Below are positions 1 through 9,613 of a DNA stretch of 64,000 bases, piece after piece. The DNA is taken from NCBI RefSeq assembly GCF_030440365.1, contig NZ_CP124050.1:496001-560000 (forward strand), written 5' to 3'. Below the pieces are notes generated by a model, which made no database searches, was not told the origin of the DNA, and was given only the letters and a program-made list of their open reading frames with translations. Every line of letters starts with the position of its first letter. Position 1 is the stretch's first letter. The DNA comes from [Borrelia] lusitaniae (lineage in GTDB: Bacteria; Spirochaetota; Spirochaetia; Borreliales; Borreliaceae). Position numbers and translations under genes: made by a program.

Positions 1-232
1 TTTCTTCACTTTTGTTTTTAAGTGTAATTATTAGATTGTTTTTGCTGTCTGATTTGTAGTTTACTATTTCTACTTTTTTATTAGTTTTTATAGTACTAAT
101 AAGATAGGTAATTTCTTGTGCATATTCTTTTGATTTTATTGTGCTTGTTTTCATGCAAGACATAAAAATAATTGAAATGCTAGGAACTGTAAGGATTGGT
201 AGTAATTTAAGCTTAAATTTTTGAGTTTTCAT
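1..232 (-). CDS. Hypothetical lipoprotein, N-terminal part (runs off left edge)
   Basis: An open frame on the minus strand starts with ATG at 232 and stays open for 77 codons to the window edge. The first 26 residues look like a spirochaetal lipoprotein signal: a basic start (MKTQKFK), a hydrophobic stretch, then FMSC with Cys26 as the likely lipidated residue. The rest visible is polar and Lys/Asn/Ser-rich, with no domain I recognise. It is divergent from tuf, so it is not part of the ribosomal operon. The upstream ribosome binding site is weak (AAAAGTG). Lipoprotein export is inferred from the signal; the function is unknown. Confidence 0.75.
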   Translation of the reverse strand, partial: MKTQKFKLKLLPILTVPSISIIFMSCMKTSTIKSKEYAQEITYLISTIKTNKKVEIVNYKSDSKNNLIITLKNKSEE

Positions 233-710
233 CACTTTTTATTATATTTTTTTATCAGGCTAGTGTTAACCTTTTTGATAAAATAAAGACGTTTGATCAA
301 TTTTAAATGGTGATTAGATTTTACAAATTATTTACTATTGTTTTGAATTTTATGTTTTTAAAGGTATGTCAGCTAAACATTTCTTATTTTAGATAGTTTT
401 TCTTTAGTCTTTTGTGCTTTTCTTTAATTAATATAAGTTTATGTTGATTTTTAATGCTATTTATGTGAGATTAATTGAGTTTAAAAGTTCAAGAATATTG
501 ACTATATTTTGTAAAATGTGTAAAATTTTAAAGCTATTAAAATTTTTTAGAAAAACACGCAATGCGGGTCAATTTCTGAAAATAGATTTTTTATTTTTTT
601 TGATTATTTGTAGCTATTTTAGTATTTTGATAAGAACAAATTTGTTAAAAATTTTTTAAAGAGATTAAATGTAAGTAGCTATTTAGAATGTGAAATTTAG
701 GAGGTTAATC
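233..710. other. Intergenic region between lipoprotein gene and tuf
   Basis: About 480 very AT-rich bases between divergent genes. It holds the tuf promoter candidate at 498-526 and a leader of roughly 180 bases. An open frame of 72 codons (441-659) overlaps the promoter, has no Shine-Dalgarno sequence and encodes a low-complexity peptide, so I do not call it a gene. I see no terminator or RNA gene here. Confidence 0.6.
498..526 (+). promoter_or_regulatory. Probable sigma-70 promoter of tuf and the ribosomal cluster
   Basis: TTGACT at 498-503 and TAAAAT at 521-526 are separated by exactly 17 bases, a near-consensus housekeeping promoter. Transcription would start near 533 and give a tuf leader of about 180 bases. 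No other equally good promoter is visible before the rpsJ gene, so this may drive much of the downstream cluster, although internal promoters cannot be excluded. Confidence 0.6.
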
Positions 711-1895
711 ATGGCAAAAGAAGTCTTTCAAAGAACAAAACCGCACATGAATGTTGGAACAATAGGTCATGTTGATCATGGTAAAACAACATTAACAGCG
801 GCAATTAGTATTTATTGTTCAAAATTAAATAAAGATGCAAAAGCATTAAAGTATGAAGATATTGATAATGCACCCGAAGAGAAAGCAAGGGGAATAACAA
901 TTAATGCTAGGCATATTGAGTACGAAACAGCCAATAGGCATTATGCTCATGTAGATTGTCCAGGGCATGCTGATTATATAAAAAACATGATTACAGGAGC
1001 AGCTCAAATGGATGCAGCGATACTTTTAGTTGCTGCTGATAGTGGTGCTGAGCCTCAAACAAAAGAGCATTTACTTCTTGCTCAAAGAATGGGAATAAAG
1101 AAAATAATAGTTTTTTTAAATAAATTAGACTTGGCAGATCCTGAGCTTGTTGAACTTGTTGAAGTTGAAGTTTTAGAGCTTGTTGAAAAATATGGTTTTT
1201 CAGCCGATACCCCAATAATCAAGGGTTCAGCTTTTGGTGCTATGTCAAATCCAGAAGATCCTGAATCTACAAAATGCGTTAAAGAACTTCTTGAATCTAT
1301 GGATAATTATTTTGATCTTCCAGAAAGAGATATTGACAAACCATTTTTACTTGCTGTTGAAGATGTATTTTCTATTTCAGGAAGAGGTACTGTTGCTACT
1401 GGGCGTATTGAAAGAGGTATTATTAAGGTTGGTCAAGAAGTTGAAATCGTTGGTATTAAAGAAACTAGAAAAACCACTGTTACTGGTGTTGAAATGTTTC
1501 AAAAAATTCTTGAGCAAGGTCAAGCAGGAGATAATGTTGGTCTTCTTTTGAGAGGAGTTGATAAAAAAGATATTGAGAGAGGACAAGTTTTGTCAGCTCC
1601 AGGTACAATTACTCCGCACAAGAAGTTTAAAGCTTCAATTTATTGTTTAACTAAAGAAGAAGGCGGTAGGCACAAGCCATTTTTTCCAGGGTATAGACCA
1701 CAATTCTTTTTTAGAACAACCGATGTTACTGGCGTTGTTGCCCTAGAAGGCAAAGAAATGGTTATGCCTGGTGATAATGTTGACATTGTTGTTGAGCTAA
1801 TCTCTTCAATAGCTATGGATAAAAATGTAGAATTTGCTGTTAGAGAAGGTGGGAGAACTGTTGCTTCAGGAAGAATTCTTGAGATATTGGAATAG
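711..1895 (+). CDS. tuf: Elongation factor Tu
   Basis: EF-Tu is the GTPase that delivers aminoacyl-tRNA to the ribosomal A site. The 394-residue product has the G1 loop GHVDHGKT, the DCPGHADY switch II segment and the NKLD guanine-specificity motif, followed by beta-barrel domains 2 and 3, and is the usual family length. The start at 711 is chosen because AGGAGG at 699-704 lies 6 bases upstream; an in-frame codon at 690 would lie before that site. It leads the S10 cluster directly. rpsL, rpsG and fusA, often next to tuf, are not here; fusA is at 54617-56698. Confidence 0.97.
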   Translation: MAKEVFQRTKPHMNVGTIGHVDHGKTTLTAAISIYCSKLNKDAKALKYEDIDNAPEEKARGITINARHIEYETANRHYAHVDCPGHADYIKNMITGAAQMDAAILLVAADSGAEPQTKEHLLLAQRMGIKKIIVFLNKLDLADPELVELVEVEVLELVEKYGFSADTPIIKGSAFGAMSNPEDPESTKCVKELLESMDNYFDLPERDIDKPFLLAVEDVFSISGRGTVATGRIERGIIKVGQEVEIVGIKETRKTTVTGVEMFQKILEQGQAGDNVGLLLRGVDKKDIERGQVLSAPGTITPHKKFKASIYCLTKEEGGRHKPFFPGYRPQFFFRTTDVTGVVALEGKEMVMPGDNVDIVVELISSIAMDKNVEFAVREGGRTVASGRILEILE

Positions 1896-1948
1896 TTTAA
1901 GACTTTGGGGGATATACTTAATACTCTCTAAAAGTTTAGGAGAATAAA

Positions 1949-2260
1949 TTGATTGCTAAAGATAAGATACGCGTAAGATTATTTAGTTTTGATGTTAAAA
2001 TATTAGATCAGAGTGCCGAATCTATTGTTAAAGCTGTTCAGAAGGCCAAGGCTCAAATTAAGGGGCCAATCCCTTTGCCGACAAAAATAAAAAAATATAC
2101 TGTTTTACGTTCTCCTCATGTCAATAAAAAATCAAGAGAGCAATTTGAGATGAGAACTCATAAAAGGCTTATTGATATCTTAGAGCCTACTTCTGCTTTA
2201 ATGGATTCTTTAATGAAATTAGAGCTTCCAGCAGGTGTTGAGGTAGATATTAAACAGTAA
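1949..2260 (+). CDS. rpsJ: 30S ribosomal protein S10
   Basis: S10 (103 residues) is a 30S head protein that also acts as NusE in antitermination. The start is a TTG at 1949, supported by AGGAGA at 1938-1943 and by the product beginning [15 protein letters not shown], as in the family. The conserved GPIPLPTKI segment of the loop is present. It is the first ribosomal gene of the S10 block, 53 bases after tuf; I see no clear separate promoter in that gap. Confidence 0.96.
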
Positions 2261-2295
2261 ATGATATTTTAAGTATATGAATTTGAGGTGTTTTA

Positions 2296-2916
2296 ATGTT
2301 GGGATTGATTGGAAAAAAAGTTGGCATGACTCAGATATTTCAGAAAAATGGCATTGTGGTTCCTGTTACTGTTATAGAGTTTCAGCCCAATTATATTATA
2401 GGGAAGAAAACAGTTGGTAGAGATGGGTACAGCGCTCTTATAGCAGGTTCTGTTGATCTTAAGGGCTCTAAAATTTCAAAGCCGATAAAAGGTCAATATA
2501 AAAATTTAAAAGATATTGAGCCTAAAAAATATGTAATAGAGCTTAAGGGGCTTGATGGATATGATGCTGGTGATGAGATTAAAGTTGATGTTTTTAAGTC
2601 CGTTAAGTATGTAGATGTTACAGGTACTACCAAAGGCAAGGGTTTCCAAGGGGCTATGAAAAGGCATAATTTTAGTGGTGGGCCATCTTCTCATGGATCA
2701 AAATTCCATAGACATCTTGGTGGAACAGGACAAGCTACTACTCCCGCAAGAACATTTAAAGGGACTAAAATGGCTGGCAGAATGGGTGGAAATCAACAAA
2801 CTATTCAAAATCTTGAAGTTGTTTTAATCGATGAAGAAAAGAGAGCTATTCTAGTAAAAGGGGCTGTGCCTGGCGCTAAGGGTTCTTTTGTTGTTGTTAA
2901 GAAATCTAAAAAGTAG
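2296..2916 (+). CDS. rplC: 50S ribosomal protein L3
   Basis: L3 (206 residues) nucleates 50S assembly and extends a loop to the peptidyl-transferase centre. The N-terminus GLIGKKVGMTQIF and the GxxGSKFHRHLGGTGQ / GRMGG loop are characteristic. A GAGGTG ribosome binding site precedes the ATG by a few bases. It lies in the standard place between S10 and L4. Confidence 0.97.
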   Translation: MLGLIGKKVGMTQIFQKNGIVVPVTVIEFQPNYIIGKKTVGRDGYSALIAGSVDLKGSKISKPIKGQYKNLKDIEPKKYVIELKGLDGYDAGDEIKVDVFKSVKYVDVTGTTKGKGFQGAMKRHNFSGGPSSHGSKFHRHLGGTGQATTPARTFKGTKMAGRMGGNQQTIQNLEVVLIDEEKRAILVKGAVPGAKGSFVVVKKSKK

Positions 2917-2925
2917 GTATTTAGT

Positions 2926-3555
2926 ATGGAAAGAAAAGTTTTTTCTAAAGATGGAAAAGAGATTGGAACTATAAATTTGAATGATAGAGTTTTTAATATA
3001 GAAATTAGTCATGGATCTATTTATAATGCCATAAAAAATGAGCTGTCTAATCTTAGGGTTGGAACATCTTCAACTAAAACCAGATCAGAGGTCAGGGGTA
3101 GTTCTAAAAAGCCTTGGAAGCAAAAAGGAACCGGTAGGGCTAGAGTGGGTACAAAGCGAAATCCAATTTGGATTGGCGGAGGCATAGCATTAGGGCCAAA
3201 ACCTAGAGATTATAGCTATAAATTACCTAAAAAGGTAAAAAGGCTTGCATTTAAGTCTGTATTAAGTTTGCGCGCTGCTGATGAAAATAGTTTTAAGGTT
3301 ATTGAGAATTTTAATATTGAATCGGGAAAAACAAAAGAGCTTGCTTTAATAATAAAAAATTTTACAAGTTTTAATGGTAAGGTGGTTATTCTTTTGGGTA
3401 ATGATGATCAGATGATCAAAAGGGCCGGTAAAAATATAAGAGATTTAAAGATTTTGTCTTTTGATAAACTTAGAGTTGTTGATTTGTTTTATGCCAAGAA
3501 TTTAATAGCTTTAGAATCTGCTGTTAACAAGCTAAATGAGTTTTACGTTAAATAG
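2926..3555 (+). CDS. rplD: 50S ribosomal protein L4
   Basis: L4 (209 residues) binds 23S rRNA and lines the exit tunnel; in some bacteria it also represses the S10 operon. The basic tunnel loop with the GSSKKPWKQKGTGRARVGT segment identifies it. The ATG lies 9 bases after the rplC stop. I cannot tell from sequence whether autoregulation operates here. Confidence 0.96.
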   Translation: MERKVFSKDGKEIGTINLNDRVFNIEISHGSIYNAIKNELSNLRVGTSSTKTRSEVRGSSKKPWKQKGTGRARVGTKRNPIWIGGGIALGPKPRDYSYKLPKKVKRLAFKSVLSLRAADENSFKVIENFNIESGKTKELALIIKNFTSFNGKVVILLGNDDQMIKRAGKNIRDLKILSFDKLRVVDLFYAKNLIALESAVNKLNEFYVK

Positions 3556-3575
3556 AAAAGATATTGAGGATAAGT

Positions 3576-3872
3576 ATGAAAGCTTATGATATAATAGTTT
3601 CACCTATGCTTACTGAAAAAACCAATACTCAAAGAGAAAGTATTAATGTTTATGTTTTTAAGGTTAGCAAGAGAGCAAATAAAAAAGAGGTTGGTGCAGC
3701 AATAAAAGAACTTTTCAATGTTACTCCAGTGTCGTGTAATTTGCTTAATATTAAAAGTAAAGCCAAAGTTGTGGTGTCTCGAAGAGGATATCCTATAGGC
3801 AAGGGGAAAACTTCTTCATGGAAGAAGGCGTATGTTTATCTCAAAAAGGAAGATAAAATAGATATTTTTTAG
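3576..3872 (+). CDS. rplW: 50S ribosomal protein L23
   Basis: L23 (98 residues) sits at the tunnel exit and is the docking site for trigger factor and SRP. The motif SPMLTEKT near the N-terminus and the basic C-terminal half fit the family. I choose the ATG at 3576, which has GAGGA about 6 bases upstream; the in-frame TTG at 3564 would add four residues and lies before that site. Confidence 0.95.
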   Translation: MKAYDIIVSPMLTEKTNTQRESINVYVFKVSKRANKKEVGAAIKELFNVTPVSCNLLNIKSKAKVVVSRRGYPIGKGKTSSWKKAYVYLKKEDKIDIF

Positions 3873-3893
3873 TGGTTTTGGAGAAAAATAAAT

Positions 3894-4727
3894 ATGGGTA
3901 TTAAGACTTATAAGCCAAAAACTTCTTCTTTGCGATATAAGACGACTTTATCTTTTGATGATTTGAGCAAAGGTAATGATCCTTTGAAATCTTTAACAAA
4001 AGGTAAAAAATTTAAATCGGGCAGAGATTCTTCTGGTAGGATTAGTGTTAGAAGAAGAGGTGGTGGGCATAAGAGAAAGTATAGGTTGATTGATTTTAAT
4101 CGAAGAGATAAATTTAGCATTCCTGCTCGAGTTGCTTCTATTGAGTATGATCCTAATAGAAGTGCTAATATAGCTTTGCTTGTTTATAAAGATGGAGAAA
4201 AAAGGTATATTATTTCGCCTAAAGGCATTAAGGTTGGAGATGTTTTGGAAAGTGGTCCAAATGCCCCAATTAAAATTGGCAATGCCTTGCCTCTTGAAAA
4301 TATTCCTATTGGAAGAACTGTTCACAATATTGAGCTTAATGTAGGAAAAGGTGGACAGCTTGTAAGAAGTGCTGGCGGGTATGCTATGATACTTGCTTCT
4401 GATGGGAATTATGTTACTTTAAAATTGTCATCCGGTGAGATGAGGTTAATTTTTAAAAAATGTATTGCAACAATTGGTGAAATTGGAAATGAAGATTATG
4501 CCAATGTTTCTATAGGGAAAGCTGGTAAAAGTAGGTGGCTTGGTAGAAGACCTAAGGTTAGAGGTGTTGCTATGAATCCTGTTGATCATCCGCATGGTGG
4601 TGGTGAGGGAAAAACTTCTGGAGGTCGTCACCCCGTGTCTCCTTGGGGACAGCCTACTAAAGGCTATAAGACTCGCAAGAAGAAGAGATATTCAGATAAA
4701 TTTATTATTAAAAGAAGAAATAAGTAG
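3894..4727 (+). CDS. rplB: 50S ribosomal protein L2
   Basis: L2 (277 residues) is a core 23S rRNA-binding protein needed for subunit joining and peptidyl-transferase activity. The [12 protein letters not shown] segment and the C-terminal [16 protein letters not shown] loop, including the conserved His, are present. Length and position after L23 are typical. Confidence 0.97.
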   Translation: MGIKTYKPKTSSLRYKTTLSFDDLSKGNDPLKSLTKGKKFKSGRDSSGRISVRRRGGGHKRKYRLIDFNRRDKFSIPARVASIEYDPNRSANIALLVYKDGEKRYIISPKGIKVGDVLESGPNAPIKIGNALPLENIPIGRTVHNIELNVGKGGQLVRSAGGYAMILASDGNYVTLKLSSGEMRLIFKKCIATIGEIGNEDYANVSIGKAGKSRWLGRRPKVRGVAMNPVDHPHGGGEGKTSGGRHPVSPWGQPTKGYKTRKKKRYSDKFIIKRRNK

Positions 4728-4736
4728 GAGAGTATA

Positions 4737-5015
4737 GTGGCAAGATCTATTAAAAAAGGACCTTTTATAGAAAAGAGTCTTTATCAAAAAGTTTTATCAT
4801 CTTTTGGAAGTGAGAAGAGGGTTGTTATTAAAACTTACTCTAGATCTTCAACGATAATTCCTGAAATGGTAAGTCTTACTATATCCGTTTACAATGGGAA
4901 GACTTTTATACCTATTTATATTACTGAGGATCTTGTAGGGCATAAGCTTGGTGAGTTTTCACCTACAAGGATTTTTAGAGGGCATGCTAAGTCAGATAAA
5001 AAGGGAAGGAAGTAA
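4737..5015 (+). CDS. rpsS: 30S ribosomal protein S19
   Basis: S19 (92 residues) forms the 30S head with S13. The product starts MARSIKKGPF and has the HKLGEFSPTR segment typical of the family. The start codon is GTG at 4737, just after the rplB stop, with GGAG a few bases upstream. Confidence 0.96.
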   Translation: MARSIKKGPFIEKSLYQKVLSSFGSEKRVVIKTYSRSSTIIPEMVSLTISVYNGKTFIPIYITEDLVGHKLGEFSPTRIFRGHAKSDKKGRK

Positions 5016-5022
5016 AATAGTT

Positions 5023-5385
5023 ATGTTGACAAATAGAAGATATACAGCAAAAGGAAAAAATTTACCCTCTTCTCCAAAAAAAGTTAGACCAATAGCTGAC
5101 AATATACGAGGGAAGTCTTATATTAAAGCTATTGCGGTGCTTTGTTCTATGCCTAATAAAGGAGCTAAGCTTTTAGAAAAAGTTGTTAAATCGGCAGCAT
5201 CAAATGCAATGTATCACAATAAAAATTTGTCCGAGGATATGATATTTATTAAAATAGTTATGGTTGATGATGGGCGTCGTCGTAAAAAGATTTGGCCTAG
5301 AGCTAGAGGTAGAGCTGATAGGCTTGTTAATAGAAATTGTCATATTTTTGTTGAAGTTGATGAAAAAAAGGATATTAAAGGATAA
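5023..5385 (+). CDS. rplV: 50S ribosomal protein L22
   Basis: L22 (120 residues) reaches into the exit tunnel with a beta-hairpin, and mutations there confer macrolide resistance. The PKKVRPIADNIRGK segment and the C-terminal RARGRADR basic hairpin identify it. I choose the ATG at 5023, 7 bases after rpsS; a frame opening upstream at 4948 lies inside rpsS and would add 25 unrelated residues. GGAAGGA sits somewhat far upstream. Confidence 0.94.
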   Translation: MLTNRRYTAKGKNLPSSPKKVRPIADNIRGKSYIKAIAVLCSMPNKGAKLLEKVVKSAASNAMYHNKNLSEDMIFIKIVMVDDGRRRKKIWPRARGRADRLVNRNCHIFVEVDEKKDIKG

Positions 5386-5388
5386 AGC

Positions 5389-6273
5389 ATGGGCCAAAAA
5401 GTACATCCATATAGCTTAAGGGTAAAAATTAATAAGGATTGGAAATCAAAATGGTATTTTGATAAAAAATTGTATTCTACAATTCTTCATGAAGACTTTT
5501 CAATAAGACGAGAAATTATGAAGTTTCTTAAAGGAATTAAATTTGATATTTCTGATATAGAAATAATTAGAAATAATCCTCAAAAAGTAACAATAGTAAT
5601 TGTTACTCCAAGGCCTGGTTCTGTGATAGGGCTTAAGGGTTCTAATCTTGAAAAGATTGGTCAGTTGTTAACTAAAAAAATTTCTAAAAAAATTAGCATC
5701 AAAATCAAAGAGGTTAAAAGGCCAGAGCTTGATGCTCAAATTATTGCTAATGGAATTGCAAAGCAAGTAGAAAATAGAGTGTCTTACAGAAAAGTTTTAA
5801 AATCATCCCTTTCTAACTCTATGTTAAAAGGTGCTCAAGGGCTAAAAATTAAGATTGCTGGTAGACTTGGTGGAGCTGAGATCGCAAGAAGCTTTGAAGT
5901 TAAGGAGGGTCGGGTTCCTTTACATACTCTTAGAGCCAATATAGATTATGGGTTTTCTGAGGCTCAAACTACTTATGGCATTATTGGAGTTAAGGTTTGG
6001 TTATTTAAAGGTGAAGTTTTAGGCAAACAAACCAATTCTGATGCTGGTCAGGTAATAAATAGAAAGCCTTTTAGAGAAAGAGGCGACACTGTTAAAAATT
6101 TTGATAAAATTATAAATAATAGAGATAAGGCCGGTGAAAAGCATACTGGTGTTTCAACTAAAAAAGATGGATTGTCTAAAGATGAAGTGGGCCCTTTAAA
6201 TAAACTTGGTAAACTTGGTTCGTCTTTTTCTAAAGAAAGAGTCGATTCTAATGAGCAGAATATTGGAGGATAA
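5389..6273 (+). CDS. rpsC: 30S ribosomal protein S3 with C-terminal extension
   Basis: S3 (294 residues) lines the mRNA entry channel. The KH domain with RPGSVIGLKG and the S3 C-terminal domain (AGRLGGAEIAR, RVPLHTLRANIDYG, GVKVWLFKGE) are clear and end near residue 210. The last 80 or so residues are a hydrophilic, low-complexity tail rich in Lys, Asp, Asn and Gly that the common bacterial protein lacks. ATG at 5389 follows rplV by 3 bases. Confidence 0.96.
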   Translation: MGQKVHPYSLRVKINKDWKSKWYFDKKLYSTILHEDFSIRREIMKFLKGIKFDISDIEIIRNNPQKVTIVIVTPRPGSVIGLKGSNLEKIGQLLTKKISKKISIKIKEVKRPELDAQIIANGIAKQVENRVSYRKVLKSSLSNSMLKGAQGLKIKIAGRLGGAEIARSFEVKEGRVPLHTLRANIDYGFSEAQTTYGIIGVKVWLFKGEVLGKQTNSDAGQVINRKPFRERGDTVKNFDKIINNRDKAGEKHTGVSTKKDGLSKDEVGPLNKLGKLGSSFSKERVDSNEQNIGG

Positions 6274-6277
6274 TTAG

Positions 6278-6694
6278 ATGTTAAGTCCAAAAAAGGTTAA
6301 ATATAGAAAAAAGCAGAGGGGAAGATTGTCCGGAGAGGCTCAGAAGGGTAATAAAATTTCTTTTGGTGAATATGGACTTGTTTCTTTGGAAACAAATTTT
6401 ATTACTGCTCGCCAAATTGAAGCTGCTCGTATTGCAATGACTCGTAAAATAAAAAGAGGTGGAAGAGTTTGGATAAGGATATTTCCTGATATTCCTTATA
6501 CTAAAAAACCAGCTGAAACTAGAATGGGTAAGGGCAAAGGGGGTGTTGATCATTGGAATGCTCCTGTTAAGCTTGGCACTGTTATGTTTGAAATGGCTGG
6601 AGTTGTGGAGGAGCTTGCTCAAGAGGCTATGTCACTTGCGAGTTCTAAACTCCCAGTAAAAACCATGTTTGTTGTAAGACGAGATTTGAGGTAA
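6278..6694 (+). CDS. rplP: 50S ribosomal protein L16
   Basis: L16 (138 residues) binds near the A-site tRNA elbow and is needed for peptidyl-transferase activity. The start [15 protein letters not shown], the [12 protein letters not shown] segment and [12 protein letters not shown] are diagnostic. It begins 4 bases after rpsC, consistent with translational coupling. Confidence 0.97.
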   Translation: MLSPKKVKYRKKQRGRLSGEAQKGNKISFGEYGLVSLETNFITARQIEAARIAMTRKIKRGGRVWIRIFPDIPYTKKPAETRMGKGKGGVDHWNAPVKLGTVMFEMAGVVEELAQEAMSLASSKLPVKTMFVVRRDLR

Positions 6695-6696
6695 TT

Positions 6697-6897
6697 ATGT
6701 TAAAAAATTTTAAGAATTTTACTCTTGAGGACATGAAGGCTAAAAGGCTAGAATTAAAGAAAGAATATTTAGATTTAAGATTTAAATCTGTTGTTGGTCA
6801 TGTTGAGAATCCTTTAAAGAAAAGAGAGATTAGGCGTGATATTGCAAGACTTAATACAATGATTTGTGAACATGAGTTGGGTATTAGAAAGGTTTAA
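6697..6897 (+). CDS. rpmC: 50S ribosomal protein L29
   Basis: L29 (66 residues) is a small helical protein beside the tunnel exit near L23. The two-helix pattern and the C-terminal [18 protein letters not shown] segment (here [16 protein letters not shown]) fit the family. It starts 2 bases after the rplP stop and ends 2 bases before rpsQ. Confidence 0.94.
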   Translation: MLKNFKNFTLEDMKAKRLELKKEYLDLRFKSVVGHVENPLKKREIRRDIARLNTMICEHELGIRKV

Positions 6898-6899
6898 AT

Positions 6900-7154
6900 A
6901 TGGCAAGAGAAAATAAAAAAGAATTAATTGGTATAGTTGTTAGTGACAAGATGTCTAAGACTATAGTAGTAGAAATTGTTCAAAGAAAGATGCATCCAAT
7001 CTATCGCAAGTATTTAAAGGTTAGTAAGAAAGTTAAAGCACATGATGACAAAGAAGTTTCAAAGATTGGTGATAAGGTAAAAATTATTGAGACTCGACCT
7101 ATTAGTAAAGATAAAAGATGGTCTCTTGTTGAGGTTTTAGAAAAGTTAAAATAG
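6900..7154 (+). CDS. rpsQ: 30S ribosomal protein S17
   Basis: S17 (84 residues) is an OB-fold primary 16S rRNA-binding protein. The motif [16 protein letters not shown] and the [16 protein letters not shown] tail are typical. It is tightly packed against rpmC upstream and followed by rplN. Confidence 0.96.
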   Translation: MARENKKELIGIVVSDKMSKTIVVEIVQRKMHPIYRKYLKVSKKVKAHDDKEVSKIGDKVKIIETRPISKDKRWSLVEVLEKLK

Positions 7155-7181
7155 TTTTGATTTTTCTAAAGGAGGTTGATT

Positions 7182-7550
7182 ATGATTCAGATGCAAACTT
7201 ATTTAACAATTGCTGATAATACTGGTGGCAAGATGGCTCAATGTATTAAAGTTCTTGGTGGCAGTAAAAGGCGTTATGCTAAAATTGGGGATATAATAAC
7301 TATTGTAGTAAAACAAGCAATTCCTAATTCTTCTGTTAAAAAAGGAGATGTATGTAAAGCTGTAATCGTTAGGACTTCTAAAGAAGTAAGACGTAAGAAC
7401 GGAACTTATGTTAGGTTTGATGATAATGCTTGTGTGATACTTGATGCTAATTTAAGCCCTAGGGGCAAAAGGGTGTTTGGGCCTGTTGCAAGAGAACTTA
7501 GGGATGCTAATTTTATGAAGGTAGTATCATTGGCTTCAGAGGTGATATAG
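7182..7550 (+). CDS. rplN: 50S ribosomal protein L14
   Basis: L14 (122 residues) contacts the 30S subunit through bridges with 16S rRNA and binds beside L19. The start [17 protein letters not shown] and the [14 protein letters not shown] segment identify it. The ATG at 7182 has a strong AAAGGAGG site about 7 bases upstream; the in-frame TTG at 7176 lies too close to that site. Length equals the family norm. Confidence 0.96.
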   Translation: MIQMQTYLTIADNTGGKMAQCIKVLGGSKRRYAKIGDIITIVVKQAIPNSSVKKGDVCKAVIVRTSKEVRRKNGTYVRFDDNACVILDANLSPRGKRVFGPVARELRDANFMKVVSLASEVI

Positions 7551-7564
7551 CAAAAGGGGGTTTT

Positions 7565-7870
7565 GTGAAGACAAAGTTGAAGATAGGTGATAGTGTAAAA
7601 ATTCTTTCTGGAAAAGATAAAGGAAGAATAGGTAAGATTGCTAGTATAAATAGAAAAAAAAATAAAGTTATTGTTGAATCTTGTAATATGGTTAAAAAAG
7701 TCATTAAAGCTAGGACACCCCAAGAAAAAGGCAGAATAATAGATAAGGAGGCCGCTATAGATATTTCAAATGTGATGATATTTATCAAAGGAACTTCTTC
7801 AAGATTAGGTGTTAGATTTGAAAATAATGAAAAAATAAGATATCTTAAAAAAACTGGACAGAGGATATAG
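7565..7870 (+). CDS. rplX: 50S ribosomal protein L24
   Basis: L24 (101 residues) initiates 50S assembly and carries an N-terminal KOW motif, visible as [20 protein letters not shown]. It uses a GTG start at 7565, preceded by AAAGGGGG. It is placed normally between L14 and L5. Confidence 0.95.
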   Translation: MKTKLKIGDSVKILSGKDKGRIGKIASINRKKNKVIVESCNMVKKVIKARTPQEKGRIIDKEAAIDISNVMIFIKGTSSRLGVRFENNEKIRYLKKTGQRI

Positions 7871-7875
7871 AGTTT

Positions 7876-8424
7876 ATGAATTATGTTCCTGAATTGAAGA
7901 AATATTATAAAGACAGCGTTATAAAAGAGCTTGTTAAGGAATTTGAATATAAATCTATAATGCAAGTTCCCAAGCTTGAGAAAATAGTAGTTTCTGTAGG
8001 TGTTGGTGAGGCTGTTAAAAATAAGAAGTTGTTGGATTCTGCAGTTTTAGAGCTTGCTCAGATTACCGGTCAGAAAGCTGTAAAGACAAAAGCAAAAAAA
8101 GCAATAGCCGGGTTTAAAATTAGACAAGGGCAAGAAATAGGTGCTAAAGTTACACTTAGGGGCAATGTAATGTATGAATTTTTATATAAGCTTATCCATT
8201 TAGCATTGCCAAGGGTTAAAGATTTTAGGGGAATCAATGGGGATGCTTTTGATGGTAATGGAAATTATTCTTTTGGGATAACGGAGCAAATAATATTTTC
8301 CGAGATAGACTATGATAAAATAGAGAGAATATCTGGTTTGAATGTTACAATTGTGACAACAGCTTCAAATGATAAAGAAAGCAAAGCTTTGCTTTTGAAA
8401 TTTGGAATGCCGTTTAGTAATTAA
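7876..8424 (+). CDS. rplE: 50S ribosomal protein L5
   Basis: L5 (182 residues) binds 5S rRNA and contacts the P-site tRNA. The segments [18 protein letters not shown], the [20 protein letters not shown] stretch and the [10 protein letters not shown] motif are characteristic. It starts 5 bases after rplX. Confidence 0.97.
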   Translation: MNYVPELKKYYKDSVIKELVKEFEYKSIMQVPKLEKIVVSVGVGEAVKNKKLLDSAVLELAQITGQKAVKTKAKKAIAGFKIRQGQEIGAKVTLRGNVMYEFLYKLIHLALPRVKDFRGINGDAFDGNGNYSFGITEQIIFSEIDYDKIERISGLNVTIVTTASNDKESKALLLKFGMPFSN

Positions 8425-8441
8425 AGGGATTTGTAAGGTAT

Positions 8442-8627
8442 ATGGCTAAAAAATCAATGATTATTAGGGCTTTAAGAAAGCCTAAGTATAAAACAAGGCA
8501 GAATAATAGATGCAAGTTATGTGGTCGTCCAAGGGGATATTTGAGAGATTTTTGTATGTGTCGAATATGTTTTAGAAAGTATGCGTCTGAGGGGTTAATT
8601 CCCGGCGTTTCAAAATCAAGTTGGTAA
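8442..8627 (+). CDS. rpsN: 30S ribosomal protein S14, zinc-binding type
   Basis: S14 (61 residues) is a 30S head protein. This is the short, zinc-binding (C+) form: CKLC near residue 24 and CRIC near residue 40 provide the four Cys ligands, and CGRPRGY is conserved. The long zinc-independent paralogue is not seen in the window. Confidence 0.96.
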
Positions 8628-8636
8628 GGGGATTTT

Positions 8637-9035
8637 ATGGCGATTACTCATTCAGTAGGAGATATGCTAACTAAATTGAGGAATGCAAGTAGAGTTAAGC
8701 ATGGATCTGTAGACTTAAAAATGTCTAATATGAATAAATCAATATTAAACATTCTTAAAGAAGAGGGCTATATCAAGGATTTTAATTTTTTAGAAAAAGA
8801 AGGAATTGCTTTTATTAGAGTTTTGTTAAAGTATGACAACAAAAGAAATCCTGTTATAAGTAAAATAGATGCCATTTCTACTCCCGGTAGGAAAATTTAT
8901 TCTTCATATAAAAATATGCCAAGAATAAAGAATGGATATGGAATATTAATCGTATCTTCTTCTCAAGGTATTATTACTGGTAAGGAAGCTAAAGATAAAA
9001 AAATAGGCGGTGAGTTGATTTGCTCAGTTTGGTAG
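8637..9035 (+). CDS. rpsH: 30S ribosomal protein S8
   Basis: S8 (132 residues) is a primary 16S rRNA-binding protein of the platform and, in E. coli, the regulator of the spc operon. The DMLTKLRNASRVKH start and the C-terminal SSSQGIITGKEA segment with GGELICSVW are typical. It lies in the usual place between S14 and L6. Confidence 0.96.
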   Translation: MAITHSVGDMLTKLRNASRVKHGSVDLKMSNMNKSILNILKEEGYIKDFNFLEKEGIAFIRVLLKYDNKRNPVISKIDAISTPGRKIYSSYKNMPRIKNGYGILIVSSSQGIITGKEAKDKKIGGELICSVW

Positions 9036-9051
9036 TTTAATAGGGGGATAT

Positions 9052-9594
9052 ATGTCACGTATTGGAAGACTTCCGATAAAAATTCCAGATGCTGTTAAGA
9101 TTGATGTTAAAGACAATTCGGTAATAGTTGAAGGTATTAAAGGAAGATTAGTTCAAGATATAAAAGACAGTATTAATGTTAAAGTTGAGAATGGTAGTGT
9201 TATTGTTGATCGAGTTTCTAATGATAAAAAATCAAAAGCTTACCATGGTCTTTACAGAAGTTTGATTTTTAACATGATAAAAGGAGTAACTGAAGGATTT
9301 TCTAAGTCTCTTACTATAAATGGCATAGGGTATAGGGCAGAGCAACAAGGCAATAGCCTTTTTTTAAATCTTGGTTATTCAACTCAGTTTGAATATGTTA
9401 TTCCAGATGGTGTTATTGTAAAGCTTGACGGTAATACTAAAATTTCTGTTGAGGGAATAGATAAGTTTAAGGTTGGCCAGGTTGCAGCTGAGATTAGAAG
9501 TTTAAAAAAACCAGAGCCATATAAAGGAAAGGGCATTAAGTATGATAATGAAGTTATTAGAAGAAAAGTTGGAAAATCTGGTGTAAAAAAATAA
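9052..9594 (+). CDS. rplF: 50S ribosomal protein L6
   Basis: L6 (180 residues) lies near the factor-binding site beside the sarcin-ricin loop. The start [12 protein letters not shown] and the C-terminal [16 protein letters not shown] segment are diagnostic. A GGGGG site precedes the ATG. Confidence 0.97.
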   Translation: MSRIGRLPIKIPDAVKIDVKDNSVIVEGIKGRLVQDIKDSINVKVENGSVIVDRVSNDKKSKAYHGLYRSLIFNMIKGVTEGFSKSLTINGIGYRAEQQGNSLFLNLGYSTQFEYVIPDGVIVKLDGNTKISVEGIDKFKVGQVAAEIRSLKKPEPYKGKGIKYDNEVIRRKVGKSGVKK

Positions 9595-9613
9595 ATTTTG
9601 GGTGTTAATAGTT

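Noticed and set aside
441..659. 72-codon open frame upstream of tuf
   Set aside because: It overlaps the best tuf promoter, has no ribosome binding site and encodes a low-complexity peptide; it is more likely an untranslated leader.
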